From NCBI GenBank assembly GCA_025769875.1, contig JAGFNK010000025.1, positions 124,001-188,000 on the forward strand: a stretch of DNA of 64,000 nucleotides. The letters run 5' to 3'. How positions within the stretch are numbered: position 1 is the first letter of the stretch; each line of letters opens with the position of its first letter. Below the pieces are notes generated by a model, which saw only the letters and a list, made by a program, of their open reading frames with translations, did not search any database and was not told the DNA's origin. Source of the DNA: Russula earlei. Taxonomy: Eukaryota > Basidiomycota > Agaricomycetes > Russulales > Russulaceae. Below are positions 45,017 to 56,511 of the stretch, in pieces. The position numbers and the translations under genes are program-made.

Positions 45017-47709
45017 ATGAACGTTTTTTCCAGGGCCGCCCCAAAAAAAGGTTGGTCTGTGTCTCGTCTTGAAATTTCTTTATATTTCACCGCAAACTAG
45101 GCGAGAACTTTGAGCTTCGGGCTGATCTTAACAGCGAATATCGCGACAAGCGGAAGGATGCTATCAAGAAGGTCATCGCTAATATGACGGTCGGGAAAGG
45201 TACACCCGAGTATCTGCACTTTATGCCGAATCTTGCTAAAGGCTTCCGCAAGATGTCAGCGGTCTCTTTCCAGACGTCCTGAAGAATATGCAAACGGAAG
45301 ATATCGAGCAGAAGAAGCTCGTCTATCTCTATCTCATCAACTACGCCAAAACGCAGCCCGACCTGGTCATCCTCGCCGTGAATACGTTCGTCAAGGACTC
45401 GGACGACCAGAATCCGCTCGTCCGCGCGCTGGCCATTCGCACTATGGGCTGCATCCGCGTCGAGAAGATCATCGACTACCTCGCGGGCCCGCTGCCAGAA
45501 GTGCTTGCACGACGAAAACCCGTACGTGCGAAAGACGGCGGCGATATGCGTTGCCAAGCTGTACGACCTCAAGCCAGAGCTCGTGCTGGAGAACGGGTTT
45601 CTTGAGCAACTTCACGAGATGATTTCGGACAGCAATCCCATGGTACCTCTCTTTAAATGTCTTTGCGCATATTCACGCGCGTCATCTGACCATCTCATGC
45701 TGATTCTATCCTTCAGGTCGTCGCCAACACCGTTACTGCCCTTGCGGACATTCACGCATCGGCGACGTCCCAGCAGCCCTCCACTTCCTCCTCAGATCCA
45801 GCCATATTCACCGTCACCCCTACGATCCTGAACAAACTCCTCATCGCCCTCAACGAATGCTCAGAGTGGGGCCGCGTCGCCATACTCTCCGCTCTGTCCC
45901 GGTACGAGGCGCAGGACGAGAAGGAAAGCGAGCACATTTGCGAGCGCGTAGTGCCGCAGTTCCAGCACGTCAATGGAAGCGTTGTCCTCGGTGCCGTGAG
46001 GGTATGTCCGCCCGTTGATTCCTCTCGTCAACCAATCCGTGGGTAACGTGGCGGTAGGTGATCATGATCCACATGCGGAACGTGACGCGCGAGGAGTTCA
46101 ACAGGCAGCTTATCCGGAAGATGGCGCCGCCCTTGGTCACTCTTCTTTCTTCTCCGCCGGAAGTTCAATGGATAGCCCTGCGAAATATCAATCTTCTACT
46201 ACAAAAGCGCAGCGACATCCTCTCCAACGAGATGCGCGTCTTCTTCTGTAAGTATAACGACCCCTTGTACGTCAAAGTCGAAAAGTTGGACATCATGGTC
46301 CGCCTGGCGAACGACAACAACGTCGACGCATTATTGAGCGAGCTAAAGGAGTACGTCAACTCCCCCTCGTCGGGTTCCCCCCTCCCCTCTCCCTGACCCT
46401 CCGGTTCATGATAGATATTCCTCCGAGGTTGACGTCGACTTTGTGAGGCGCAGCATCAAGGCCATCGGGCAAGCCGCGGTCAAGATAGAGGCCGGCGCCG
46501 AGCGATGTGTCAATGTGCTCCTGGACCTTATCGCGACACGGGTCAGCTACGTCGTGCAGGAGGCCGTCGTTGTAATGAAGGTCTTCAATTTCACGTTGTC
46601 GGCACGCCGTGGCTCTTGCTGATCGGCAGTTTTTAGGATATTTTCCGCAAATACCCGTCGACGTATGAAGGGGTCATCCCGACATTATGCTTGACTTTAG
46701 AGGAAGTGGACGAGCCAGAAGCAAAGGCATCTCTTATTTGGATCATCGGCGAATATGCCAACAAGATCGAAAACGCTGACGAATTGTTGAGCGTTTTTGT
46801 GGATACATTTACAGAGGAGTCCTATTCCGTGCGAATTTCGCCATGCGTTATTATTAACCCACTAACCGACGTTGTAGGTACAGCTACAGATACTCACTGC
46901 AGTCGTGAAGCTCTTCCTGTACAAACCAGATTCATCCCAGGGCTTGGTCCAGCGCGTTCTTGACACCGCAACGAAGGACTGCGATTCACCTGATGTTCGA
47001 GATCGTGCGTACATCTATTGGCGCTTATTATCAACAGACCCAGGAGCAGCGAAGGTATGGAACCCGAATTCTATGACAAGCGGTGCCATTGCTCATACTC
47101 CTTCCCGGTAGTCCGTCATTCTGGCAAATCGGCCACCGATATCTTTGCCTCGCACCACAGTACCGCCAGCACTGCTCAATGAACTAGTTGGGGAGATATC
47201 GAGCCTAGCGAGCGTATATCACAAACCAGCCGCAACATTCATCGGTCAGGGACGGATTGGCGCTGAATCTGTGCAGCGCAGAGGTACAGAGTGAGTCATT
47301 CCCTCTTCTAGAGACGCTATATGGCCTGACGGTGCACAACCGTTACAGCCTCGCAGATTCAGCGAAAACGGCGCTTCAAACAGTCGCCGCAGGACAGGCA
47401 TCCGAAAACCTCCTTGACTTCGACGACGAACCCGCGCAGGAGGGGCCGACAGGGCTCGCAGCCACACAGGTGTTGCAGGAGCCAGCAGCAAAGAACATCC
47501 TGTCCGGTACGTCGACCAATCCATTGGACGACCTCGTCTCGATCTTCGGGAGCGCGTCGTTGTCGCCGCCATCCACATTGCCCGTCGGCCCCGCAACGCC
47601 CGTGCTCGATCCTTTCCGTGGGCTTTCTGCGGCACGTCCACCGACTGGAGCGCCATCGTTGACACAGACGACGTCGAATCATCAAGAGGATCTCCTGGGG
47701 TTGTTCTAG
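45017..47709 (+). CDS. APL2: AP-1 complex beta-adaptin subunit
   Basis: Beta-adaptin is a large subunit of the clathrin adaptor at the trans-Golgi and endosomes. The start [12 protein letters not shown] (45017) reads across the first intron into [20 protein letters not shown]. Ten exons follow, with introns near 45051-45100, 45200-45252, 45643-45716, 46002-46057, 46351-46414, 46581-46636, 46829-46877, 47055-47111 and 47284-47362. The HEAT-like trunk is well conserved ([56 protein letters not shown]). The hinge carries a clathrin-box-like LLDFD and ends DLLGLF. There is no C-terminal ear, as in other fungal AP-1 beta proteins. Length is about 717 residues once one extra base near 45502 is discounted ([17 protein letters not shown]). 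AP-2 beta is the alternative. Confidence 0.88.
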
Positions 47710-50700
47710 ATAGAGAATCGGTTGGTAGTCATGAACAATCAAATAACTACATCCCCTGTCCTCTCGGGGCTTGCAGCGGCTGCCAGTATGGTCAGCGCGA
47801 CGTGAGCATTCGTGGTAACATAGCCGCAAACTCACTCGACACACTGGCACTCGAGAGACGATTTAGGACTTAACGCAATACCTGCCTCTTCCGAGTCTCG
47901 GTCGATTCCCTTTCCCTCTCCCATTCTTGGCCCGCTTGTTTTGAGCATTTGCAACAATATTGAGAGCCAGCCAGTCAGATTGTATCTGGTTTCCCACGCC
48001 CGCAGCTCCGTTGTCACCCACCACTGGCTTAAAGTATTCTCCCGAGCCCAGAAATCTGTTCAAGTCGAAAGCACGGCTCACTTCTTGGATCACAACTCTG
48101 ATAATGCCCATGCCACTGGCAATTCATTCATTGCAGTATCCCGCTACGCCGTCTAACCCCCATCGGATCGAACACCCACCTCCGGCACAATCAAATCCCG
48201 TGTTTCTGATGGTGGACGCTAGTACTGGCGATATGCTCTGTTGTTATCCATCTCCGAGCCGTTCGTTCGTTCGTTCTTTCCAGTTCCGTCACTTTTCCGC
48301 GGGTCATGTCATGTACCGGGTGTCAGAAGTCTGGACGAGTCGGCTCGGCGGCTGTGCACAAGCGTGCAGTTGCCAGCTAGGCGCCGATGAAGGTTCATGA
48401 TCGAGTTCATGCGTCCACGCGTTCCCCTGTTCCAAGTTGGCGACGTTTTCACAAAAAGTTCGTCACTAATGAACGTCTGTGATCGATCGTCATCGTCAGA
48501 CGATTTCCAATCGCACCGGGCCTCGTTCTCGTTTCTCGTTCTCTTTTTTTTTTTTTTTTTTCTCAGTCCTTGTTCCCTTTTCGGAGTCCCGCTGTCAAGC
48601 TGCCGACGCGCCGTTGCTGCTGCTGCTGCTGCGCGTCATTTTTACGAGAGAAGATGATGGGCACCTGTTTCTTACAACTCCCGGGTCGAGGTCGGGGGAG
48701 TCGTTCTGCAGTATTTCAATTGGTCGAGCGCTGCTGCGCGATGATCCAGCGAGTTGGCGAGCCCCTGGAACTCCGTCAAAAGCGGTGCGTTGCCGCATCC
48801 GACTTCTGCCCCTCACGCTGTACGCGTACGCTTGGGCTGTACCTCTGACGACCAGATCCCAAGGGTTGACTTTTGGGGTTTGGGGCCTGGGGGGGGGGGG
48901 AGAGGAGTTGTGTGGAGGAAATGGCAGCTCTCTGGAGATTGGAAGGCCCTGGCAGCCATCCCGATTTCAAACATTGATGGTCCTCAAATGGCTGTCAAAT
49001 ACGAGCACGACCACGATACGGTGCCGATCTTTCCTCTCATAAGCGACCATGGTCGTTTGGTAGGTGTCTACTACGACTGTGTGTGATGCCGACGGGTATG
49101 CCCGTCCAAGCCGCGGCAATTGCGGAAGGAACCTGTTTCGCATCAAACCTGTGCCTCGATTGCTTCGTTTTGATACCCGAAGAGTGAAGATCCCTAGGTT
49201 GCAGACTTCCCCAAGAAGAAACTCGTATCATCAACCTCGGCGAGGGCCTGACCACACGTATCTTTCCCCATTCACCGACGGTGTCGTACCAGAGGCGCGG
49301 AGCGGACCTAAAGGAGTAGCGTCAACGGCGAGCACTTAACTCTAACTGAATAAGCGCAACCAGATAAAAAGGCATCAAACCCTCTCTTCTGCAAGCGCCA
49401 GGTGCCATGTGGTCCGCGGAGACCCTTTGGATGGTTACCTCTTGGACCTCGCGCTTGGGAAATTGGTGGCATTTTATTTTTTATTCATTTTTTTTATTGG
49501 TATCGCTGATCATCGATCGCTGACGGACACGCCAGGGGCATGCCATGGGTGATTGACGATGTCAGATCGCCACTACTCGTGGATGGTAACCTGATCGACA
49601 TCCCCAAGCGTCCCTTCAAGCTGGCCGCCCGCGCGTGTCGCCTCTTCGGTTAATCGGCATGCAATTGGACAGTCCCGCGGAACAGGCGCGTCATCACGGT
49701 TACGTTGGTCGACCGTTGGCAGGGGGGGGGGGGGCTTTCTTGATATACACTCGCGATCGGGACGTCTGGTGGACTCTGTGTCTGGACTCCAAGTCGCTTT
49801 TTGGTCGCCTGTCGGGACGCAACCCGGATCCGTCCATCTGTCATTGATGCCTCACGCTCGACAATTGGGGCAGTGGGACAGGGCGTGCTCAGGCGGCTAC
49901 GCGCCCTGTCTTGATCGTCCGAGCTATCGCTTACGGTGATGTGATGCAATAGACCTTTTCTCGGTCTCTAGGTGTCCATGGGGGGGTCCTGGCGTCCGGC
50001 CTTGTGCGATTGTCATGGGGTTCCAACACCGTATGGGTGGACCCGGCCCGACCTTGCACGATGACTTCGCTCGCTCTCCTTTGCATTGGAACGCTTTGGG
50101 TTGGTGCCACTCGCTTTGAAAGCACGAACTGCGGTTGACCAAGTCGGTTATTACCGCGTGCTGGGCATGGCTCGTTGTGTCACCTCAGCATCCCAAGTCT
50201 CGCGGTCATATATAGCGACGCCCGCCCGCGCGTGCGTCTCCAGAAGGCAAGTCTGCCGTGCTTGAATGACCGAACAGGATTTCCAATGAGATACCGAGGC
50301 CCACGTGACTCGAACGACGATGGTCCCATCTACTCTGCGCTCCCGCTCTTTCTGCCACAGTGATCCCGCCTCCCGGGTTGTACATGCTGCCAAGGTCGAC
50401 GAGGTTTCTCATGGTGCATATGTCGACTGCGAAATCTCCGGCGCACCCATCGCGCGGTACCTCAAGGTTCAGGATTGTGGCACGCATGACCGTACAATAA
50501 ACTGAGCCCATTCGTTCACCGCACATTCTATGACCGCAGCTCTTCCCCATTGAGCGTATACAAATACCGAGAATCTTGCTTCGAATTTCGCACTCCATTG
50601 TAGGTGCGCTCACATATTCAAATACGATACAAAAGGCTTAGTGGGGATTCAGGATCCTATTTCCTAAGATCTTTTATACAGTAAATGTTCAATGTCTCCT

Positions 50701-50926
50701 TACTGGTGCCATTTCAGCCAGCTTCTTGCCAGAGTTGAGCCTCCCTCCTATGTTCTTGTCCTTCTCATGTAACAAGCCTATTACCTTGAATATTCTTTGT
50801 ACGATGAAGTGACCTACCAGCCATGCATCGTTCCCTCCTGTATTACAAAAGTACAATAAGAAGAGACGCAACATTTCCTCGCAAAGATAACAGCAGAGGT
50901 ACAGGAGACACATCGACTGTAATGCT
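47710..50926. other. Intergenic region, no supported gene
   Basis: Frames up to 187 codons exist (48479-49042 +) but contain poly-T/poly-G translated stretches and no domain. Visible landmarks are a poly-T run (48546-48562), a GCTGCT microsatellite (48616-48634) and poly-G runs (48890, 49722). Minus frames at 47863-48111 and 50206-50613 are not recognised. Confidence 0.4.
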
Positions 50927-53900
50927 TTACCTGGCAACATGTTCTGACAACCATTCTGCAAGCTCCCGATGTCCCTCGTCCCCTGAAACCTGAACAGCAG
51001 TCCTGCCTTTGTCGTCCTTCACATCTACATTTGCGCCATGCTCGACCAGCAAGCGGACAACCTCGAACTTCCCGTATTTTGATGCCTGATGCAATGGCGT
51101 GGAACCGGCCATGTCCTTGGCGTTCACATCAGCACCATGTTCGAGCAGTACTCGAGCGAGGTTGGTGCGCCCATTTTGCGATGCGATAAATAATGGAGTC
51201 TCGCCAATGACGGTCTGGGCATTCTTATCTGCGTGATGCTGGAGTAGTATCCGAGCGATCTCAATGTGTCCTTCTTCGGCCGAAAAATGCAGTGAAGTCC
51301 AGCCTGCAGCATCATGGAGCTTCAAATCTGCACCGTGGTTGAGCAGCCACTGAAACAGTTCAAGACGTCCCCAGGACGCTGCGACGTTCATCAATGTCAT
51401 ATCCAGATCGCCCCGAATGTCAACATTTGCACCACGCTCATAGAGCAACTGTGCCATCTTGAAATCTCCCGCGCTCAATGCTGCCCCTAGTGGTGACACA
51501 AAGTAACCGCCAGTACCGTTAACATCTTGATCGTTGGCAATGAGGTGTTCTGCGAGGTCGTGAAAGCCACATAATGCGGCATAATAGAGGGGTGCCGCTG
51601 CTACTCTCTCGGGTTCGTCTAGGGAGAACAAAAAAAAGACCGAAGTATCAGCCCATGCCATAACGTCTATGTCATAGACCCGCCGCCATGCTGAAAAGTA
51701 TGATTTGTCAAACAGATCTTCCATGCCTTCCCGTATGTGCGACGACACATTCTCGATTTTTGCATGGTCAACCCAATGTTTCGCCGCATACCGAGCCAAA
51801 GGGGATACGTTATCGACATTGTCTTCGTCAACGCTTGCATCCAATCGCAGCAGAACGCCAAGGCAAGCCTTGGCAAGGATCGTGTGCGCAGGCTCAGGAA
51901 GGACATAAAAACGAGAGACGTCTGGACTTGAACATGCGAGGCGCGAAGAGGTCAGAAACTCCTTGACGGAGAAGTGGGAGAATTGGACGACTTGATTTCC
52001 AACTTTGCGGAGACTGTCATCCTCGTACAGACTGTTATATTCGTGTAGAGAGCGATCTTCATCCAGAAGGCCATCTTCGTACAGAATGCTGTCATCATCC
52101 ACGACTGCGATCAGACTTGAGCACGTGGAAAGAACGGCTTCTTGTTGATCTTCCCATCGCCATTCTGGGTTCAATCTCGATGCTCCTCCACCATCTACCC
52201 TCTCGAAGTCGACAGCGAGGACCTCCGCAAGCTCCGCCACACGAAGAGGCCGAACCGCTACAGTGAGGCATTGTAGAAGGCGATGAGCGTGATCTCGGGT
52301 CGCTTTGTTGATCTCCCTTAATACACGCTCATAAGTCTCGTCCAGAGTCTCGGGTAATTCGTCCAGCATACGCCGGACACTTTGTGGGAAACAGTGCCGT
52401 AAGGCCTCCAGTTGGCAGTATACCCATCGGAACCTGTGTGATGCTATAAGTATTAGGCCACAGGGACAGCACAGCACCCTTACATTCCATCGGCTCTCTT
52501 GGCGAGCGCCTCGATTACCGATTCCTTATCTGCATTTCGCCACCTCCGTATCTTTGGATCCGAATAAACAACGGATGTGACATAGTCAGTGATATCCTTC
52601 TTTTGTCCAGTTTGGTCATGAAGAGATACACGGAGTGATGTTAGAGGCTCAAGAGCATTTCGGATATCGATCTCCGGGCGACTCGTAACACATAGATGAA
52701 GATTTGATGACGGTAGCTTGACCAGATCCTTCAAGAAATCAAGAACCTGCTCCCGCGGGGATGGCATTCCAGATGAATCTGGCGATTCATCGAGTGCGTC
52801 GATGATGATATAAACTGGACGTAGATCTGGCAGCGTGAGAATCTGCTTCAGACAATCAATTAGTTTATGATCGCTAGGCTTCTGTCCGCCATTTTGATGG
52901 TCGATATAAAGTTGAGAGAGGATTTCGAAATAAGGATCAGACTGGGCTGAAAGTTGGGTGACAAGGGAGGGAAGTAAGTCACGGAGGTTCTGCTTGCTTG
53001 TGTCACGGAAGTCGAAATAGAAGTAGGCCATAGAAGCTTGTCCATTGTCGCGGAGGGTAATGATGTCTGAGACAATTGTAGAGCTGAGCAGGGCATGAGC
53101 GACGTAGTCAAACAGATTTGTAATGACGGACCAAAGTATACTTTTTCCGGATCCGGCTATGAAAGAGTGATAATCAGTGGATGTCAGGCAGAAAGAGCAG
53201 AAGAAAGTACGTTTTCCGTGGAGCCACAGAAGGGAAGTTGTAGATGTCCATTCGGTAAAAATATCTCCCCTGAAGAACCACTCTGCTGTCCGCTTGTGTT
53301 GGATAGCGCAGGCAATGTTATGGTTTGTAGACGGATCTGGTGGGGAGAGCCATCTGCGAAGGTCCTGTTGTAGTTGGCTCCCTATGAAGACGCTAAGCAT
53401 GTGGCGAAGTATGGAATAGTATTGGGATGACGAACGTTTCAATTGATCTACTCTTTCGTCCACACCAGCTACTTTTTCATCAATGCCGGCCACCCTATCA
53501 TCAACATCAACCACTCTAGCATCGACTCCCCTCACTCTGTCGTCGATAGTCTGCGCAGCTCTTAGAGCTTCCGCAGTGGCCATCTTCGCCTCCTCGTTTG
53601 TCAATTTGTCTAGCCTCCGAAGCGTATCTTCGATATCTCTCTTTCCAACCAGTTTCTTCAAGAAATTTTCTGCGAATCGTTCGGCCAAATGTGACAAACT
53701 TGTATATGAATTACTCACTCATTTTGCCTTGTTTAATCTCCTTTGTCGCAATCGCAAGAATGGACAGCACTTCGACCATTATTTTTTCAATGATCGCTAG
53801 CATTTCAGGAGTTGGTGACACCTCCATGTAGATTTCTAGACGTTGAAAAAAGTGTTCCATGCGCTCGAAGATGTCGATGAGATTTTCTCGGCTTGCTTGA

Positions 53901-54349
53901 ACATCCTTAGCTGCCTGAGAATGCATGTGTTACCATGATGGCTCGCACAATGATATTTACGCACCAAAAGCAGGACACCGATCCCGGCAAAAATCACTTT
54001 TGCAGGTGAAAACACCTGCACGATAGATATGAGAGTGAATATCTCAGAAGAGTTGATTTCCTGAACGTACGAGGCCAACGCCCTCTCCGAGAGTTGCAGA
54101 GAAGGCGAACAAGACATTCACCGTTGGGTCCAGCCATTTAGTGAACGTATTATCGGACTGATCGATCGACTGGACTTGTTGGTGAAGGATAGAGAGAATT
54201 GAACTAGGATCGTGGCAGGCCTGAAGCTGAGCTGCGAGCGGATGTGTAAGAAGATCGTTCTTTGTGTGTTTTTCGTATGCTTTCAAAGCATTGTTGAAAA
54301 TGAGTCGAAAGTTAGAGTGCAAGCTGGGAACAGGATGAGGGTGAGACAT
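50927..54349 (-). CDS. NLR protein: Goodbye-NACHT-ankyrin (intact)
   Basis: Six exons (54349-54071, 54015-53965, 53914-53719, 53669-53211, 53156-52484, 52433-50927) give 1054 residues, every junction in frame. The N-terminus is a fungal STAND Goodbye domain (NFRLIFNNALKAYEKHT, FSATLGEGVGLVFSPAKVIF, ENLIDIFERMEHFFQRLEIY, KIMVEVLSILAIATKEI). A coil of four heptads (GVDARVV to GVDERVD) follows. The NACHT domain has its P-loop GKPGSGKS split by an intron, the Walker B-like YIIIDALDES and LHLCVTSRPEIDIR. Next come the winged-helix-like FRWVYCQLEALRHCFP...LPETLDETYERVL and LTVAVRPLRVAELAEVLAVD. About seven ankyrin repeats close the protein (GWTSLHFSAEEGHIEIARIL, GSTPLHQASKYGKFEVVRLL). Fungal NLRs act in non-self recognition and programmed cell death. 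A pseudogene copy lies next to it. Confidence 0.92.
53448..53532 (-). repeat. 21-bp coil repeat in the intact NLR (4 units)
   Basis: Four tandem 21-bp units encode heptads of the form xVDxRVx between the Goodbye and NACHT domains. The pseudogene copy has about eight. Confidence 0.75.
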
Positions 54350-54941
54350 AATGTCGGACCGAGGAGTGCGTTCGCGTTGAGAGGGTGAGAGCAAGGTTAT
54401 GAGTAATGGCGCAAAGGCACGAGGCGGTGCAAAAGCACTTTCTCACGTATGTCCAGTCAGTCACGATAGTGTGTCAATGGCTGCGATAAGGGTTTTGAAG
54501 TAGGCGATTCCGGGAAAGATAAACTGAGAGAGGAGGGGAGGAAGGAAACAAGAGCGTGAGGCGAAGGGGCGGCCGAGAGCATGTTCGGACAACAAGGCAC
54601 TGCTGAATCCATGTTTTCATTATTTTATCTCTAGGTCGAGCAAGGGTTTATATATGGACATGTATCCACTGCACGAGTCGCGAGCGGGCCCATATCGTAC
54701 TGAGAGAAGTCAAATTGTCCAAAGGCGAGTAGTCAGGAGAAAGGTAGAAAAGTAACACGTACGCGGAATCGAGTCAGAAAAGGCTGGCATGTAGAATAAC
54801 AAACCTTTTGAAGAGGACGACGAGGTGGCGTCGGGGGAGACCCTTCGGCCGTTTTCGTAGTGCAGGTGCAAGCGTCGAGAGTCTCTTACACGCGTGGACG
54901 GTGGAGGTAGAGGCGGAGACAGCGAGAGAGGCGAAAGTGAC
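54350..54941. other. Upstream region of the intact NLR
   Basis: Contains the probable promoter of the minus-strand NLR gene. The bases just before the start codon (to about 54400) match those before the pseudogene copy (59341-59400). A TATA-like TATATATGG lies near 54650. No open frame is of note. Confidence 0.4.
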
Positions 54942-55042
54942 CATAAATTATATTACATAAGTAATGACTTATAATTAAGTAGACTGTCATTATTTCATTT
55001 TTCGTCCTCTACTTAAGTCATTACTTATGTAATATATTTATG
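54942..55042. repeat. Palindromic MITE-like element
   Basis: Arms CATAAATTATATTACATAAG... (from 54942) and their reverse complement (to 55042) pair over about 28 bp. The core TATATTACATAAGTAATGACTTA pairing is perfect. A 26-bp loop (ACTGTCATTATTTC...) separates the arms. It lies between the NLR promoter and the hAT fragment. Confidence 0.7.
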
Positions 55043-56511
55043 TATTCCAAGTTGACTATCAGTGGACTTGACTTATGTTCAAACAACCAAGTGGTTGATG
55101 GGGAGACTAGCTGGCCATGACATGGCGAGAATGTTCGCCTTTCAATCCATCATCTACACCACTGAATGGGAACTGCTCAAACCCACATCTATCTCACATA
55201 GGATTAGTGGTTGCCACGGGTAGGTGCAACCTGCTGGGTATGTGGGTAGGGGTACATGCAGGTATGGGTCAGGGTCCCAGTCTTCATACCCCTCACATGA
55301 CCCATACCCACGGATGCCCAACCCTTACCCACCAGTGGGTCTGCCAAAATTGGAAGTGTGGCATGGAAAAACTATACAGTACATGTATCATAGATACTGT
55401 ATATGGACTCCATGGTATTGTTATCTTGTCAAGGGCCTTAGCCATCATGGCCTGCAATGTTGTTGACCCCAACCTCATTCTGAATGAACCTAGCAAATGA
55501 AAACTGGCCTCATATGCAACAAACAAGGATAACTGTTCTGCCAACAAGTCAGAAACAATCAAGAGGATGAAAAAAATGGTGGGGCTTACTGACAGTCTAC
55601 TCTCCCTCACAAAAGCTGATGACCCCCATCTTGACACCACTCCCTATGAGTTGGAAGGTGCTGGCCACCAGTGGATCAAAGTCCCTGAAGCCTCATGTCA
55701 CCAATAGAGGTGCTGCACATGTTGCTAAAAGTGGTAACAGCAAGCTGACACTGAAGCCTAAAAATGCTGCACCACCTTCTCCAGATGACTCAGCTCATGT
55801 TCCAGACAAAAATACTGATAGGGATTCATCTCACATTGAAGAACTCGAGCTAGAGGACTCAGATAATGATGTTGAAGAGGTTCCAGAGGCAGCTGAAGAG
55901 GACCCTGAACATGAACTTGGTAAGTGACATTGACAGCCAATTAATATAATTTAACACATACCTGATTGAACCAGAACATCTTGCCAAAGACTGGACTGCA
56001 CCAATTTATGGCTTTTTTGCTCCTCGCCCATCCATAGAAATCATTGATGACTGGTGGCGCTGTCATGAATTCTGATGTGGAGCTACCCACTGTAAAGGGA
56101 AAGGCTGAAATGCATGGATAGTTTGACACTTCTTGGACATGGAAGATTGGAAGTCAACAAGCAACCTGTGTAAACATGCTACACTATTGCTGGGGCATTG
56201 ACATCATCAAAGAAGCATATGAAGCTGCGAAGAACAAGGATGTTGGTATTGACAACATTTGGAAAGGCCTTGTGGCCACAAAAACACAAAAGGATGGCTC
56301 AATTACCACTGCATTTGAATGGCAAGGAACAGGGAAGCATACCTATTCTATGCATCCTCATACCTATATAGAAACTCAGTAAGATTCAGTCTCCAAACTC
56401 TGCAGCGGGGCTGACTAATGGGATTAGTATTGAATGTGTCAAATGGGTGTCAAAGAATTTGAGAAGCTTCTGCATCATTGAGGATGAGGAGTTCATTTGT
56501 ATGATGAAGAC
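55043..56511 (+). pseudogene. hAT transposase 5' fragment (BED-finger end), decayed
   Basis: A first exon ends about 55919 with an acidic stretch (ELELEDSDNDVEEVPEAAEE, then HEL). A GT-AG intron (about 55920-55970) leads to HLAKDWTAPIYGFFAPRPSI. The Cys/His part (WWRCHEF, CGATHCKGKAEMHG, CVNMLHYCWGIDIIKEAYE) resembles the BED-type finger at the N-terminus of agaricomycete hAT transposases. TAFEWQGTGKHTYSMHPH and CVKWVSKNLRSFCIIEDEEF follow. In-frame stops lie within the finger and after HTYIETQ. The catalytic domain is absent: similarity stops at 56511, where NLR sequence starts on the other strand. Confidence 0.65.

Noticed and set aside
24001..47709. Functional trafficking cluster of VPS36 and AP-1 beta (and UBP6)
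   Set aside because: The genes are far apart, on different strands and separated by unrelated genes; fungal housekeeping genes often lie near one another by chance.
48479..49042. 187-codon plus frame
   Set aside because: It includes a translated poly-T run (Phe repeat) and poly-G stretch and no recognisable domain; probably chance.
55117..55500. 127-codon plus frame with Gly/His/Thr-rich middle
   Set aside because: It is made of short inverted GGGTATG/CATACCC repeats in the hAT 5' flank and has no domain.
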